Assembly: GCA_947174225.1 (NCBI GenBank)
Contig: CAMWIF010000191.1
Span: 1 to 5,724 of the forward strand
Reading direction: 5' to 3'
Length of the DNA: 5,724 nucleotides
Source: an uncultured Porphyromonadaceae bacterium
GTDB taxonomy: Bacteria; Bacteroidota; Bacteroidia; Bacteroidales; Muribaculaceae
Below the pieces are notes generated by a model, which had not been told where the DNA came from, made no database searches, and was given only the letters and a program-made list of their open reading frames with translations. A program made the translations under genes and the position numbers. This document shows, in pieces, positions 1-5,724 of the stretch. Position 1 is the stretch's first letter; every line of letters begins with the position of its first letter.

Positions 1-714
1 ATGGATGAAAAACTTAAAATCTTGCTCTGCGAAGACGATGAGAACCTGGGTATGCTCCTGAGAGAGTTCCTTCAGGCTAAAGGCTTCAATGCGGACCTTT
101 GTCCCGACGGGGAGAAAGGCTACAAAGCTTTTTTAAAGGGTAAATATGATCTTTGTGTGCTTGATGTGATGATGCCTAAGAAAGACGGTTTTACACTTGC
201 ACAGGAAATCAGGAATGTCAACAGTGAAGTTCCGATCATATTCCTGACAGCCAAGTCTCTTAAGGAGGATGTGCTGGAAGGTTTTAAATTAGGAGCTGAC
301 GACTATATCACCAAACCCTTCTCTATGGAGGAATTAGTGTTTAGAATCGGTGCTATACTCCGCCGTGTGAAAGGCAAGAAGGATAAGGAAATAACTCTTT
401 ACAAACTTGGCAAATATACATTCGACACCCAGAAGCAGGTGCTTATCTCCGATGATAAGACCCAGAAACTCACTACAAAGGAATCTGAACTGCTTGCCCT
501 TCTCTGCTCCAACGTAAACGAGATTCTTGAAAGGAATTTCGCGCTCAAGTCAATTTGGATTGACGATAATTACTTCAACGCAAGAAGTATGGATGTGTAT
601 ATCACCAAGCTCCGCAAGCTTCTGCGTGACGATCCGGAAATCGAAATCATTAATATCCATGGCAAAGGCTATAAATTAATTGCTCCGGAAAGCGATGCCA
701 ACAATAGAGAATAA
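1..714 (+). CDS. rprY: RprY-like OmpR/PhoB-family response regulator
   Basis: A two-component response regulator that acts as a cytoplasmic DNA-binding transcription factor. Residues 1-122 form a receiver domain: the acidic pocket is E11-D12-D13, the phospho-acceptor is D55 in LCVLDVMMP, with T83 and K105 (ITKPF) completing the switch site. Residues about 131-229 form a winged-helix effector domain, with a likely recognition helix around 193-208 (NARSMDVYITKLRK) and the C-terminal wing IHGKGYKL. The 237-aa length is normal for the family. The wording of the receiver and the wing closely resembles RprY of Bacteroides and Porphyromonas; that match is from memory. The ATG is the first base of the window, so the promoter and any upstream sensor kinase (RprX) lie outside. 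All key residues are present, so it should be phosphorylatable. The exact regulon cannot be read from this sequence. Confidence 0.9.
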   Translation: MDEKLKILLCEDDENLGMLLREFLQAKGFNADLCPDGEKGYKAFLKGKYDLCVLDVMMPKKDGFTLAQEIRNVNSEVPIIFLTAKSLKEDVLEGFKLGADDYITKPFSMEELVFRIGAILRRVKGKKDKEITLYKLGKYTFDTQKQVLISDDKTQKLTTKESELLALLCSNVNEILERNFALKSIWIDDNYFNARSMDVYITKLRKLLRDDPEIEIINIHGKGYKLIAPESDANNRE

Positions 715-760
715 ATCTTACGGAAATCTGCAAACTTCTCACAATAGAATCTGACTCAAA

Positions 761-795
761 GGGAAATCTGAACCGAAAGTTCAAGGTTTCCTTTT
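761..795 (+). terminator. Putative intrinsic terminator of the response-regulator gene
   Basis: Positions 762-773 pair with 779-791: GGAAA with TTTCC on the outside, then a U-G and a C-G pair, a bulged A at 784, and TGAAC with GTTCA around the loop CGAAA. Four T residues follow at 792-795. It lies 45 nt after the stop of the upstream gene and 26 nt before the next start. The T-run is short, so termination may be partial. Confidence 0.45.
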
Positions 796-821
796 CGCAC
801 ATATTTTATCAACTTTACTGA

Positions 822-1553
822 ATGAAAATTCTTTATCGAATCTACCAGTGGCTCATAGCAGCCCCGATTTTTGTAGTCGTTACCTTCTTTACAGCCATAA
901 TCACTATGGTGGGCACCCTATGTGCCGGCACTCACTTCTGGGGCTATTATCCAGCCCATCTATGGTCACGTTTTGTCTGCTGGCTCTCTTTTGTGAGAGT
1001 GAAGGTAGTGGGTCGGGAAAATATTAACAAGAACACCTCCTACATCTTTGTGGCAAATCATCAAGGCGCCTACGACATATGGTCGATCTACGGCTATCTC
1101 AACCATAATTTCAAATGGCTGATGAAAAAGGAACTTGAAAAAATCTTTATGGTCGGACCTGCCTGTAAACGTGCCGGACATGTCTTTGTAGACGATTCCA
1201 ATATAAAGTCGATCAAAGAGACCATATCCGAAGCCGAAGAGAAGCTGAGAGACGGTATGTCACTCGTTATTTTCCCGGAGGGCAGCCGCACGTGGGATGG
1301 TAAGATGATACCTTTCAAAAGGGGTGCGTTTCTTCTCGCTTCGGAGTTTAACCTGCCCGTTGTGCCCATATCAATAGACGGCAGTTTCAAGGCTATGCCT
1401 CGTTATACCTATAATATTACCCCGTGTACCATCACGCTGACAATCCACAAACCTATCTTCCCGGGTGAAAAGGGGTTCAACACAAAGCAGCTTCTCAACC
1501 AATGCCGCGAGATAATCGCCGCTGACCTTCCCGAAGAAAATCAGAAACAATGA
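822..1553 (+). CDS. plsC: 1-acyl-sn-glycerol-3-phosphate acyltransferase (PlsC/LPLAT family)
   Basis: A membrane-bound acyltransferase expected to acylate lysophosphatidic acid at the sn-2 position, giving phosphatidic acid for phospholipid synthesis. A hydrophobic N-terminal segment (about residues 11-35) anchors it in the inner membrane. The catalytic motif I is NHQGAYD at 79-85, with His80 and Asp85 as the HX4D pair. Motif II lies around 102-113 (KKELEKIFMVGP), motif III is FPEGSR at 151-156 and binds the glycerol phosphate, and motif IV is VPISIDG at 181-187. All four blocks are intact and 243 aa is a normal length. The start at 822 is the first ATG before the hydrophobic segment. The stop overlaps an in-frame ATG of the next open frame (ATGA at 1550), although that next gene probably starts at 1601. 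Substrate could instead be another lysophospholipid; the family is certain, the exact acceptor less so. Confidence 0.9.
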   Translation: MKILYRIYQWLIAAPIFVVVTFFTAIITMVGTLCAGTHFWGYYPAHLWSRFVCWLSFVRVKVVGRENINKNTSYIFVANHQGAYDIWSIYGYLNHNFKWLMKKELEKIFMVGPACKRAGHVFVDDSNIKSIKETISEAEEKLRDGMSLVIFPEGSRTWDGKMIPFKRGAFLLASEFNLPVVPISIDGSFKAMPRYTYNITPCTITLTIHKPIFPGEKGFNTKQLLNQCREIIAADLPEENQKQ

Positions 1554-1600
1554 AACTGTTAACCCCGATTTTTTGTTGTAATAATAAAAACGCTCTAATT

Positions 1601-1786
1601 ATGACAGTATATATCAACGAACAACCGGAGATTCTATCATCCGACTATAAGACCCTCTATGATGTGCTTGACCAACTCGGCATTAAAGATTCGGCGGTGT
1701 CTGTAAGCCTTAATGATCTGATGGTGCCACGCGATCAATGGAAACTACGTGAATTGTCAGAATTTGACAGAATTGATTTTGTTTGA
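1601..1786 (+). CDS. ThiS-like beta-grasp protein lacking the C-terminal Gly-Gly
   Basis: A 61-aa protein resembling the sulfur carrier ThiS: it begins MTVYINEQPEIL, has a middle VSLNDLMVPRDQW (the ThiS-type VNxxxVPRxxW element) and ends LSEFDRIDFV, matching the DGDRIEIV strand of ThiS. Real ThiS proteins continue for several residues to end in Gly-Gly, where ThiF adenylates and sulfur is loaded. Here TGA follows Val61 directly, and no frame just beyond the stop encodes Gly-Gly, so the carrier function should be lost. ATG 1601 is chosen because family members start right at this first strand and an A-rich stretch precedes it. The frame is also open from ATG 1550, which overlaps the plsC stop and would add 17 unconserved residues. 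The ThiE-fold gene follows after 19 nt, so the two are probably co-transcribed. The fold assignment is fairly sure; the function is unknown. Confidence 0.75.
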   Translation: MTVYINEQPEILSSDYKTLYDVLDQLGIKDSAVSVSLNDLMVPRDQWKLRELSEFDRIDFV

Positions 1787-1805
1787 TTATTAAAAAGTAA
1801 ACGAT

Positions 1806-2435
1806 ATGCTTCAATATATAACCAATAATAAATGTAAGACCCCGGTCATTGACCAGGTGAAGGCAGTGATTGACGGCGGATGCCGTTGGATTCAGATCAC
1901 CACTGCCGGTCTTAAAGACGAAGAGGTGCGCACAATAGTTGAGGGCGTACTACCCCTGTGTCTTAAAGTGAAGGCTTTCCTGCTTCTTGAGAGCCGTGTT
2001 GACCTTGCAAAGGAGCTTAATGTGGGAGGCGTATTCCTCAAGGAGGGGGATGCTCCGTGTAGCCAGGCACGTATGACTCTCGGTCCGGCAGCTGTAATCG
2101 GTGTGGCTGCCTCATCTATGGCAGACGTATTGAAGGTTTCCGCCCTCGACATAGATTACTATGGTCTTCTCCCCTTTAGAGACGATGATGAGAATCCTGA
2201 CAAAAAGCCTCTTGGTATTGAAGGCATCCGCGACATCTGCAACGAAATGGAGAAGCAGGAGGTCAACATCCCGCACGTTGCCATCGGCGGTGTTAAATTA
2301 GAGGATGTGGCTGCTCTTGTGGATGCCGGAATCAACGGCATCGGTGTGAGCGATGCAATCGCCTTCGCCGACGACATGGTAAAGGAGACTGAAAAATTCA
2401 TGAAGGCGCTCCCTGAACCGGAATCGGCAGATTAA
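1806..2435 (+). CDS. ThiE/TenI-fold protein with degenerate thiamine phosphate synthase site
   Basis: A 209-aa TIM-barrel protein of the thiamine phosphate synthase/TenI family. Matching blocks run in order: GGCRWIQ at 24-30, RVDLAKEL at 64-71, GGVFLKEGD at 74-82, VIGVAASS at 97-104, DYYGLLPF at 117-124, VAIGGV at 158-163 and the final GIGVSDAI at 178-185. Aligned by eye to Bacillus subtilis ThiE, Gln57 and Asp112 are kept (Q30, D82) and the IGG phosphate loop remains. Arg59 and Lys61 become T32 and A34, Asn92 and Asp93 become E62 and S63, Ser130 becomes A101, and the PTxTK loop (Thr156, Thr158, Lys159) becomes acidic D127, E129, N130. Normal pyrophosphate and Mg2+ binding therefore looks unlikely. 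The frame is intact, so it is not an obvious pseudogene. It sits 19 nt after the ThiS-like gene and 45 nt before sodB. TenI-like or non-enzymatic roles are alternatives; automatic annotation would probably call it ThiE. Confidence 0.75.
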   Translation: MLQYITNNKCKTPVIDQVKAVIDGGCRWIQITTAGLKDEEVRTIVEGVLPLCLKVKAFLLLESRVDLAKELNVGGVFLKEGDAPCSQARMTLGPAAVIGVAASSMADVLKVSALDIDYYGLLPFRDDDENPDKKPLGIEGIRDICNEMEKQEVNIPHVAIGGVKLEDVAALVDAGINGIGVSDAIAFADDMVKETEKFMKALPEPESAD

Positions 2436-2480
2436 TCCCGCAACCATCTTTAGTATTAATATAAACACTCACAGAATATT

Positions 2481-3062
2481 ATGAAATTCACTCAGCCCAA
2501 ACTCCCATATGCGCCCGACGCGCTTATGCCCGTCATCTCCCCGACTACCATCGAATTCCATTATGGAAAGCATGAGAAAGCGTATATCGATACCCTTAAC
2601 AAACTTATCGAAGGCACAGAGTATGCCGATATGGCTCTTGAAGATATCATTGTGAAAAGCGACGGCAAACTCTTCAACAACGCTTCGCAGGCATGGAACC
2701 ATATCTTCTATTTCTTCCAGTTCTCGCCTGATGGCATCAAGGAACCGTCAGGTGCATTGCGCAAGCAGATTGATGAGCAGTTTGGAAGCCTCGACGAATT
2801 TAAGAAGAAATTTGAGGAGGCAGGTGCTACACTGTTCGGCTCAGGTTGGGTATGGCTCGCTGCTGATTCAGACGGCAAGCTTTTCATCCAGCAGAGCGGC
2901 AATGCCGGCAATCCCCTCACGGAGGGTCTGCAGCCGATTATGACCTTCGACGTGTGGGAACACGCCTATTATCTCGATTACCAGAATCTGCGTGCTGAAT
3001 ACCTACATCGTCTCTGGGATATCGTTGACTGGGATGTGATCGAAATGCGCTACGGCAGATAA
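2481..3062 (+). CDS. sodB: Iron-type superoxide dismutase
   Basis: A cytoplasmic enzyme converting superoxide to oxygen and hydrogen peroxide, important for oxygen tolerance in anaerobes. The four metal ligands are visible: H27 (EFHYGKH), H74 (AWNHIFYF), D157 and H161 (DVWEHAYYLDYQN). The gateway segment HYGKHEKAY at 27-35 and the mid-protein LFGSGWVWLA at 118-127 are typical. Q70 in NNASQAWNH is the Fe-type position for the active-site glutamine; Mn enzymes carry Gly there and a Gln later. Residue 155, next to the D157 ligand, is Thr; the metal-flexible Porphyromonas gingivalis enzyme has Gly at that place as I recall, so an iron preference is likely but inferred. The 193-aa length is normal and there is no signal peptide. 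The start is the only ATG just before LPYAPDAL. A strong hairpin follows the stop. I do not see a convincing promoter of its own in the 45-nt upstream gap. Confidence 0.95.
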   Translation: MKFTQPKLPYAPDALMPVISPTTIEFHYGKHEKAYIDTLNKLIEGTEYADMALEDIIVKSDGKLFNNASQAWNHIFYFFQFSPDGIKEPSGALRKQIDEQFGSLDEFKKKFEEAGATLFGSGWVWLAADSDGKLFIQQSGNAGNPLTEGLQPIMTFDVWEHAYYLDYQNLRAEYLHRLWDIVDWDVIEMRYGR

Positions 3063-3085
3063 AGGATCTTTGACCTTATAATATT

Positions 3086-3132
3086 TGAGGTGACCTCTAA
3101 AAGCTAACTAAAAACTTTTAGAGGTCACCTCA
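3086..3132 (+). terminator. 18-bp hairpin after sodB, probable transcript end
   Basis: Positions 3086-3103 pair perfectly with 3115-3132 around an 11-nt loop (CTAACTAAAAA), starting 24 nt after the sodB stop. No T-run follows directly; the nearest (3147-3152) is 15 nt away, so it may act as a 3'-end stabiliser or a non-canonical terminator. Each arm contains an 11-nt near-palindrome, GAGGT-N-ACCTC, at 3087-3097 and 3121-3131. Confidence 0.55.
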
Positions 3133-3154
3133 CGATGTTGCACCCTATTTTTCA

Positions 3155-3184
3155 TTGAAAAGTCATATTTTTTTTGTAATTTTG
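3155..3184 (+). promoter_or_regulatory. Bacteroidetes sigma-ABfr-type promoter for rsfS-ftsH
   Basis: TTG at 3155-3157 is followed after exactly 19 nt by TAATTTTG at 3177-3184, a perfect match to the Bacteroidetes -7 consensus TAnnTTTG. The predicted start of transcription is roughly 3189-3193, which gives a leader of about 180 nt before the rsfS start at 3370. Confidence 0.65.
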
Positions 3185-3254
3185 CGCGAAATTGGCAAAT
3201 AAAGCTCAAAAAAGCTATCCCACTATTATTCATCATCTGATAATGATAGATTTT

Positions 3255-3296
3255 TCTTGAAAATTTAAGTCTTCTTAAATTTTTAAGATATTTTTT
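3255..3296 (+). terminator. AT-rich leader hairpin with T-run: possible attenuator or small-RNA end
   Basis: Positions 3255-3269 pair with 3274-3288 (14 Watson-Crick pairs and one G-U) around the tetraloop TCTT, and six T residues follow at 3291-3296. The T-run lies only on the + strand side, so it could stop transcription from the promoter at 3155-3184 about 105 nt after initiation. The stem is almost all A-T, so strength is uncertain. Confidence 0.4.
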
Positions 3297-3323
3297 GGCT
3301 CATAATTTGTTATATTTTCACGT

Positions 3324-3342
3324 GGTTTGAATGTTTCAAACC
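3324..3342. repeat. Perfect 8-bp inverted repeat upstream of rsfS
   Basis: GGTTTGAA at 3324-3331 and TTCAAACC at 3335-3342 are exact reverse complements separated by TGT. It ends 27 nt before the preferred rsfS start. It could be a binding site for a dimeric regulator or a small leader hairpin; the sequence does not decide between them. Confidence 0.45.
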
Positions 3343-3369
3343 CTTGCAATCACCACCACATATTGCTGC

Positions 3370-3732
3370 ATGATGCAAAACATAAATGACATCACGTCTC
3401 ATATCGTTGAGGCTATAACTGATAAAAAAGGGAAAAAGATTTCTATTATTGACCTTTCAGGCATTGAGGCTGCCTCTACCGGGCAACTTGTCATCTGCCA
3501 AGGCAACAGCACTTCACAAGTGAGCGCAATCGCTGATTCCGTCCGTGATAAGGTCTTTGAAGATTGTGGGATCAAGCCTGTCAACTATGACGGCTACCGT
3601 AATTCCCAATGGATTATTATTGATTATGGTCATATAATGGTGCATGTCTTTTTACCTCAGTATAGAGAATTTTACAGTCTTGAATCTTTATGGAACGATG
3701 CCCCCATCAATAATATTGAAGACCTCGATTAG
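3370..3732 (+). CDS. rsfS: Ribosome silencing factor RsfS (Iojap/YbeB family)
   Basis: A small cytosolic protein that binds ribosomal protein uL14 on the large subunit and blocks joining to the small subunit, slowing translation when nutrients are short. From ATG 3370 it is 120 aa. Family signatures are IVEAITDKKGKKI at 12-24, LVICQGNSTSQVSAI at 40-54, the block W81-IIIDYG with D85-Y86, VHVF at 91-94, and REFYSLESLW at 99-108 ending in D110-A111. The frame is open from ATG 3331, but the 13 extra residues (MFQTLAITTTYCC) do not resemble the family and that ATG lies inside an inverted repeat, so 3370 or the adjacent ATG at 3373 is preferred. Spacing to ftsH is 29 nt, which fits an operon. The leader is long and structured, so expression may be controlled after initiation. 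Confidence 0.92.
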   Translation: MMQNINDITSHIVEAITDKKGKKISIIDLSGIEAASTGQLVICQGNSTSQVSAIADSVRDKVFEDCGIKPVNYDGYRNSQWIIIDYGHIMVHVFLPQYREFYSLESLWNDAPINNIEDLD

Positions 3733-3761
3733 TCATACATATTAGAAAATTACCTTATCCT

Positions 3762-5724
3762 ATGATGAAATACCCTCGCCCCCAGAAAAACGGGAATCAA
3801 AGCAAGAAGCCATTATTCAATATGTATTGGATGTATGCTATCATTACGATTTCCCTTTTTGCACTTTTCTATTTCCAGGATGCTTCCCAAACAAAGGAGG
3901 TGAACTGGACAGATTTTGAGAAAGCCGCACTTGCCGGCGACGTTGATAAGATCCTTGTCTTTTCCGAGACAGGCATCGCCGAAGGTTTTGTAAACGAAGC
4001 CGGAGCAAAGAAACACCGTTTCGACACTTCCGATACATTCGACGGTGATAAGAAAATCAAAACCACTATCCCCTCCTCCGACAAAATTCAGGAGAAAATC
4101 GACTCTTGGAACACTCAGTTACAAGCTGAGGGAAAGCAGCCTATCGAGGTGACTTATGAGAAAGGCTCCGACCTGATGAAGCTTTTCTGGTATTTCGGCC
4201 CCATACTTCTTCTCGTCATCTTTATGGTATATATGTCGAAGCGCATGAACGGCGGAGCCGGGGGGGGAGGCATCTTCAATGTCGGCAAATCACGTGCCAC
4301 TGTTTTCGATAAGGACAACGGCAATACTGTCACTTTTAAAGATGTGGCAGGTCTTGCCGAGGCTAAGGTAGAAATTGAGGAGATTGTGGAATTCCTGAAG
4401 AATCCGCAGAGATATACCGAACTCGGTGCAAAGATCCCCAAGGGCGCCCTTCTTGTTGGCCCTCCGGGAACAGGTAAGACTCTTCTTGCCAAAGCTGTGG
4501 CTGGTGAGGCAAACGTTCCTTTCCTCTCCATGTCGGGTTCTGACTTCGTTGAGATGTTTGTGGGTGTGGGTGCCGCACGTGTGCGTGACCTCTTCAAGCA
4601 GGCTAAGGATAAGGCTCCATGTATCGTGTTTATCGACGAGATCGACGCCGTAGGCCGTGCCCGTGGTAAGAATCCTAATATGGGTTCCAACGATGAGCGT
4701 GAGAATACCCTTAACCAGATGCTTACCGAGATGGACGGTTTCGGTTCAAACAACGGCGTCATAATCCTTGCAGCCACCAACCGTGCGGATATGCTTGACA
4801 AGGCTCTTCTGCGTCCCGGACGTTTCGACCGTCAGATTTACGTTGACCTTCCGGAGCTTACAGACCGTATGGAGATTTTCAATGTCCACCTGCGTAATCT
4901 GAAAGTCAACAGCAAGCTCGACATCGAACAGCTTGCCCGTCAGACCCAAGGATTCTCCGGTGCTGACATTGCCAATGTTTGTAACGAGGCAGCCCTCATA
5001 GCAGCCCGCAACAATAAGCAGTCTGTTGATTGGAACGACTTTATGGCAGCTATCGACCGTATCGTAGGCGGTCTTGAGAAGCGCTCACGCATTATCACCG
5101 ATGAGGAGAAATTCTCTATCGCCACACACGAGGCAGGTCACGCTACCATCAGCTGGGTTACACAATATGGTAATCCCCTTGTTAAGGTGACAATCGTGCC
5201 GCGTGGACGCGCCCTCGGTGCCGCCTGGTATGCACCCGAAGCCCGTCAGATTATCCCTACTCAGGCATTGCTCGACACGATGTGCGGCATGCTTGGCGGA
5301 CGTGCAGCCGAAGATCTCTTCACCGGTCAGATCGGCACCGGAGCCAGTGACGACCTTGAGAAATGTACAAAGATTGCCCGTTCACTTGTATTGGTGTACG
5401 GTATGAGCGACAAGCTTCCCAATATCAACTACAATGACTCCACGGGTCAGGATTACGGCTTCACAAAGCCCTACTCCGAAGAGACCGCAAGAATCATTGA
5501 CGAGGAGGTGAAACGAATCATCAACGAGCAATACGAGAGAGCGAAGGATATTCTACGTAAGTATGCCAAGGAGCACAATCAGATTCGTGATCTTCTCGTA
5601 GAGAAGGAGGTAATCTTCCACGATGATGTGCAGAATATTCTCGGTCCGCGCAAGTGGAAGAGCCGCACAGACGAGATAATCGAGATCAATAAGAAAGAGG
5701 AAGCAGAGCGTCAGAAGCAGATAG
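3762..5724 (+). CDS. ftsH: ATP-dependent zinc metalloprotease FtsH (C-terminus cut by window edge)
   Basis: A membrane-anchored AAA+ protease that unfolds and degrades membrane and short-lived regulatory proteins. The frame is open for 654 codons to the window edge with no stop, so the last part is missing. In order: a transmembrane segment at about 21-38, a periplasmic domain to about 140, a second transmembrane segment at about 141-158, and a Gly-rich linker. In the AAA domain, Walker A GPPGTGKT is at 233-240, the pore motif F266-V267-G268, Walker B IVFIDEID at 288-295, and the second region of homology runs from ATNR (338-341) to RPGRFDR (351-357) with arginine fingers R351 and R354. The protease has HEAGH at 456-460 and the third zinc ligand D531 (TGASDDL). 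ATG codons at 3762 and 3765 cannot be told apart. A run of eight G at 4260-4267 lies in the linker. It is probably co-transcribed with rsfS. Confidence 0.95.
   Translation, partial: MMKYPRPQKNGNQSKKPLFNMYWMYAIITISLFALFYFQDASQTKEVNWTDFEKAALAGDVDKILVFSETGIAEGFVNEAGAKKHRFDTSDTFDGDKKIKTTIPSSDKIQEKIDSWNTQLQAEGKQPIEVTYEKGSDLMKLFWYFGPILLLVIFMVYMSKRMNGGAGGGGIFNVGKSRATVFDKDNGNTVTFKDVAGLAEAKVEIEEIVEFLKNPQRYTELGAKIPKGALLVGPPGTGKTLLAKAVAGEANVPFLSMSGSDFVEMFVGVGAARVRDLFKQAKDKAPCIVFIDEIDAVGRARGKNPNMGSNDERENTLNQMLTEMDGFGSNNGVIILAATNRADMLDKALLRPGRFDRQIYVDLPELTDRMEIFNVHLRNLKVNSKLDIEQLARQTQGFSGADIANVCNEAALIAARNNKQSVDWNDFMAAIDRIVGGLEKRSRIITDEEKFSIATHEAGHATISWVTQYGNPLVKVTIVPRGRALGAAWYAPEARQIIPTQALLDTMCGMLGGRAAEDLFTGQIGTGASDDLEKCTKIARSLVLVYGMSDKLPNINYNDSTGQDYGFTKPYSEETARIIDEEVKRIINEQYERAKDILRKYAKEHNQIRDLLVEKEVIFHDDVQNILGPRKWKSRTDEIIEINKKEEAERQKQI

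Larger units (their letters stand above)
3063..3369. other. Regulatory intergenic region between sodB and rsfS
   Basis: A 307-base AT-rich spacer with no convincing gene on either strand. From left to right it holds a long hairpin (3086-3132), a promoter (3155-3184), a leader with an AT-rich hairpin and T-run (3255-3296) and an inverted repeat (3324-3342). Each is listed separately. Confidence 0.7.

Noticed and set aside
1094..1390. Minus-strand open frame opposite plsC
   Set aside because: It covers the conserved acyltransferase motifs on the other strand and has no family features.
1554..1600. Possible TPP riboswitch before the thiamine-family pair
   Set aside because: The 47-nt gap is too short for the TPP aptamer and I see no CUGAGA-type element.
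3311..3318. Second rsfS promoter with -7-like TATATTTT
   Set aside because: The final G of TAnnTTTG is missing and no TTG lies about 19 nt upstream; mentioned only as context for the inverted repeat.
3331..3369. N-terminal extension of RsfS from ATG 3331
   Set aside because: The 13 residues do not match the family, and the ATG sits within a perfect inverted repeat; the start at 3370 gives the usual length.
4154..4801. Long minus-strand open frame (215 codons) opposite ftsH
   Set aside because: It lies wholly antisense to the conserved AAA domain of ftsH, its protein is low-complexity Ser/Pro/Arg-rich, and it resembles nothing known. It is a codon-bias shadow.
5700..5724. TAG at the very end of the window as the ftsH stop
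   Set aside because: In the ftsH frame the last bases read CAG-ATA-G, so the TAG is out of frame and the gene continues past the edge.

Overview
The window looks like a chromosomal segment of a Bacteroidales bacterium, possibly Muribaculaceae or a relative. The reasons are an RprY-type response regulator, a Bacteroidetes-style promoter (TTG, 19 nt, TAnnTTTG), A/T-rich rather than Shine-Dalgarno leaders, and the rsfS-ftsH gene order usual in this phylum. The family-level assignment is an inference. All genes are on the + strand. I see no tRNA, rRNA, insertion sequence, CRISPR array or prophage sign.

Layout. Positions 1-714 encode an RprY-like OmpR-family response regulator, followed by a modest hairpin with a short T-run (about 761-795). 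Positions 822-1553 encode a PlsC-type acyltransferase. Next come two small genes of the thiamine families: a ThiS-like beta-grasp protein (best start 1601, end 1786) and a ThiE-fold protein (1806-2435). An iron-type superoxide dismutase follows (2481-3062). The spacer 3063-3369 holds an 18-bp hairpin after sodB, a well-matched promoter, a 15-bp AT-rich hairpin with a T-run in the deduced leader, and a perfect 8-bp inverted repeat. Then come rsfS (start 3370, end 3732) and ftsH, which opens at 3762 and runs off the right edge still in frame.

How the genes relate. Most products are housekeeping or stress functions: signal response, phospholipid synthesis, oxygen defence, ribosome silencing and membrane protein quality control. 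The rsfS-ftsH pair is probably one transcript from the promoter near 3155-3184.

The most unusual part is the ThiS-like/ThiE-like pair. The ThiS-like protein stops before the Gly-Gly tail that the sulfur carrier needs, and the ThiE-fold protein has replaced most residues that hold pyrophosphate, Mg2+ and substrate in real thiamine phosphate synthases. The two neighbours have therefore lost their catalytic features together while keeping intact reading frames. This suggests a repurposed two-protein module rather than thiamine synthesis. The second point of interest is the structured rsfS leader, which could be an attenuator or the source of a small RNA of about 100 nt.
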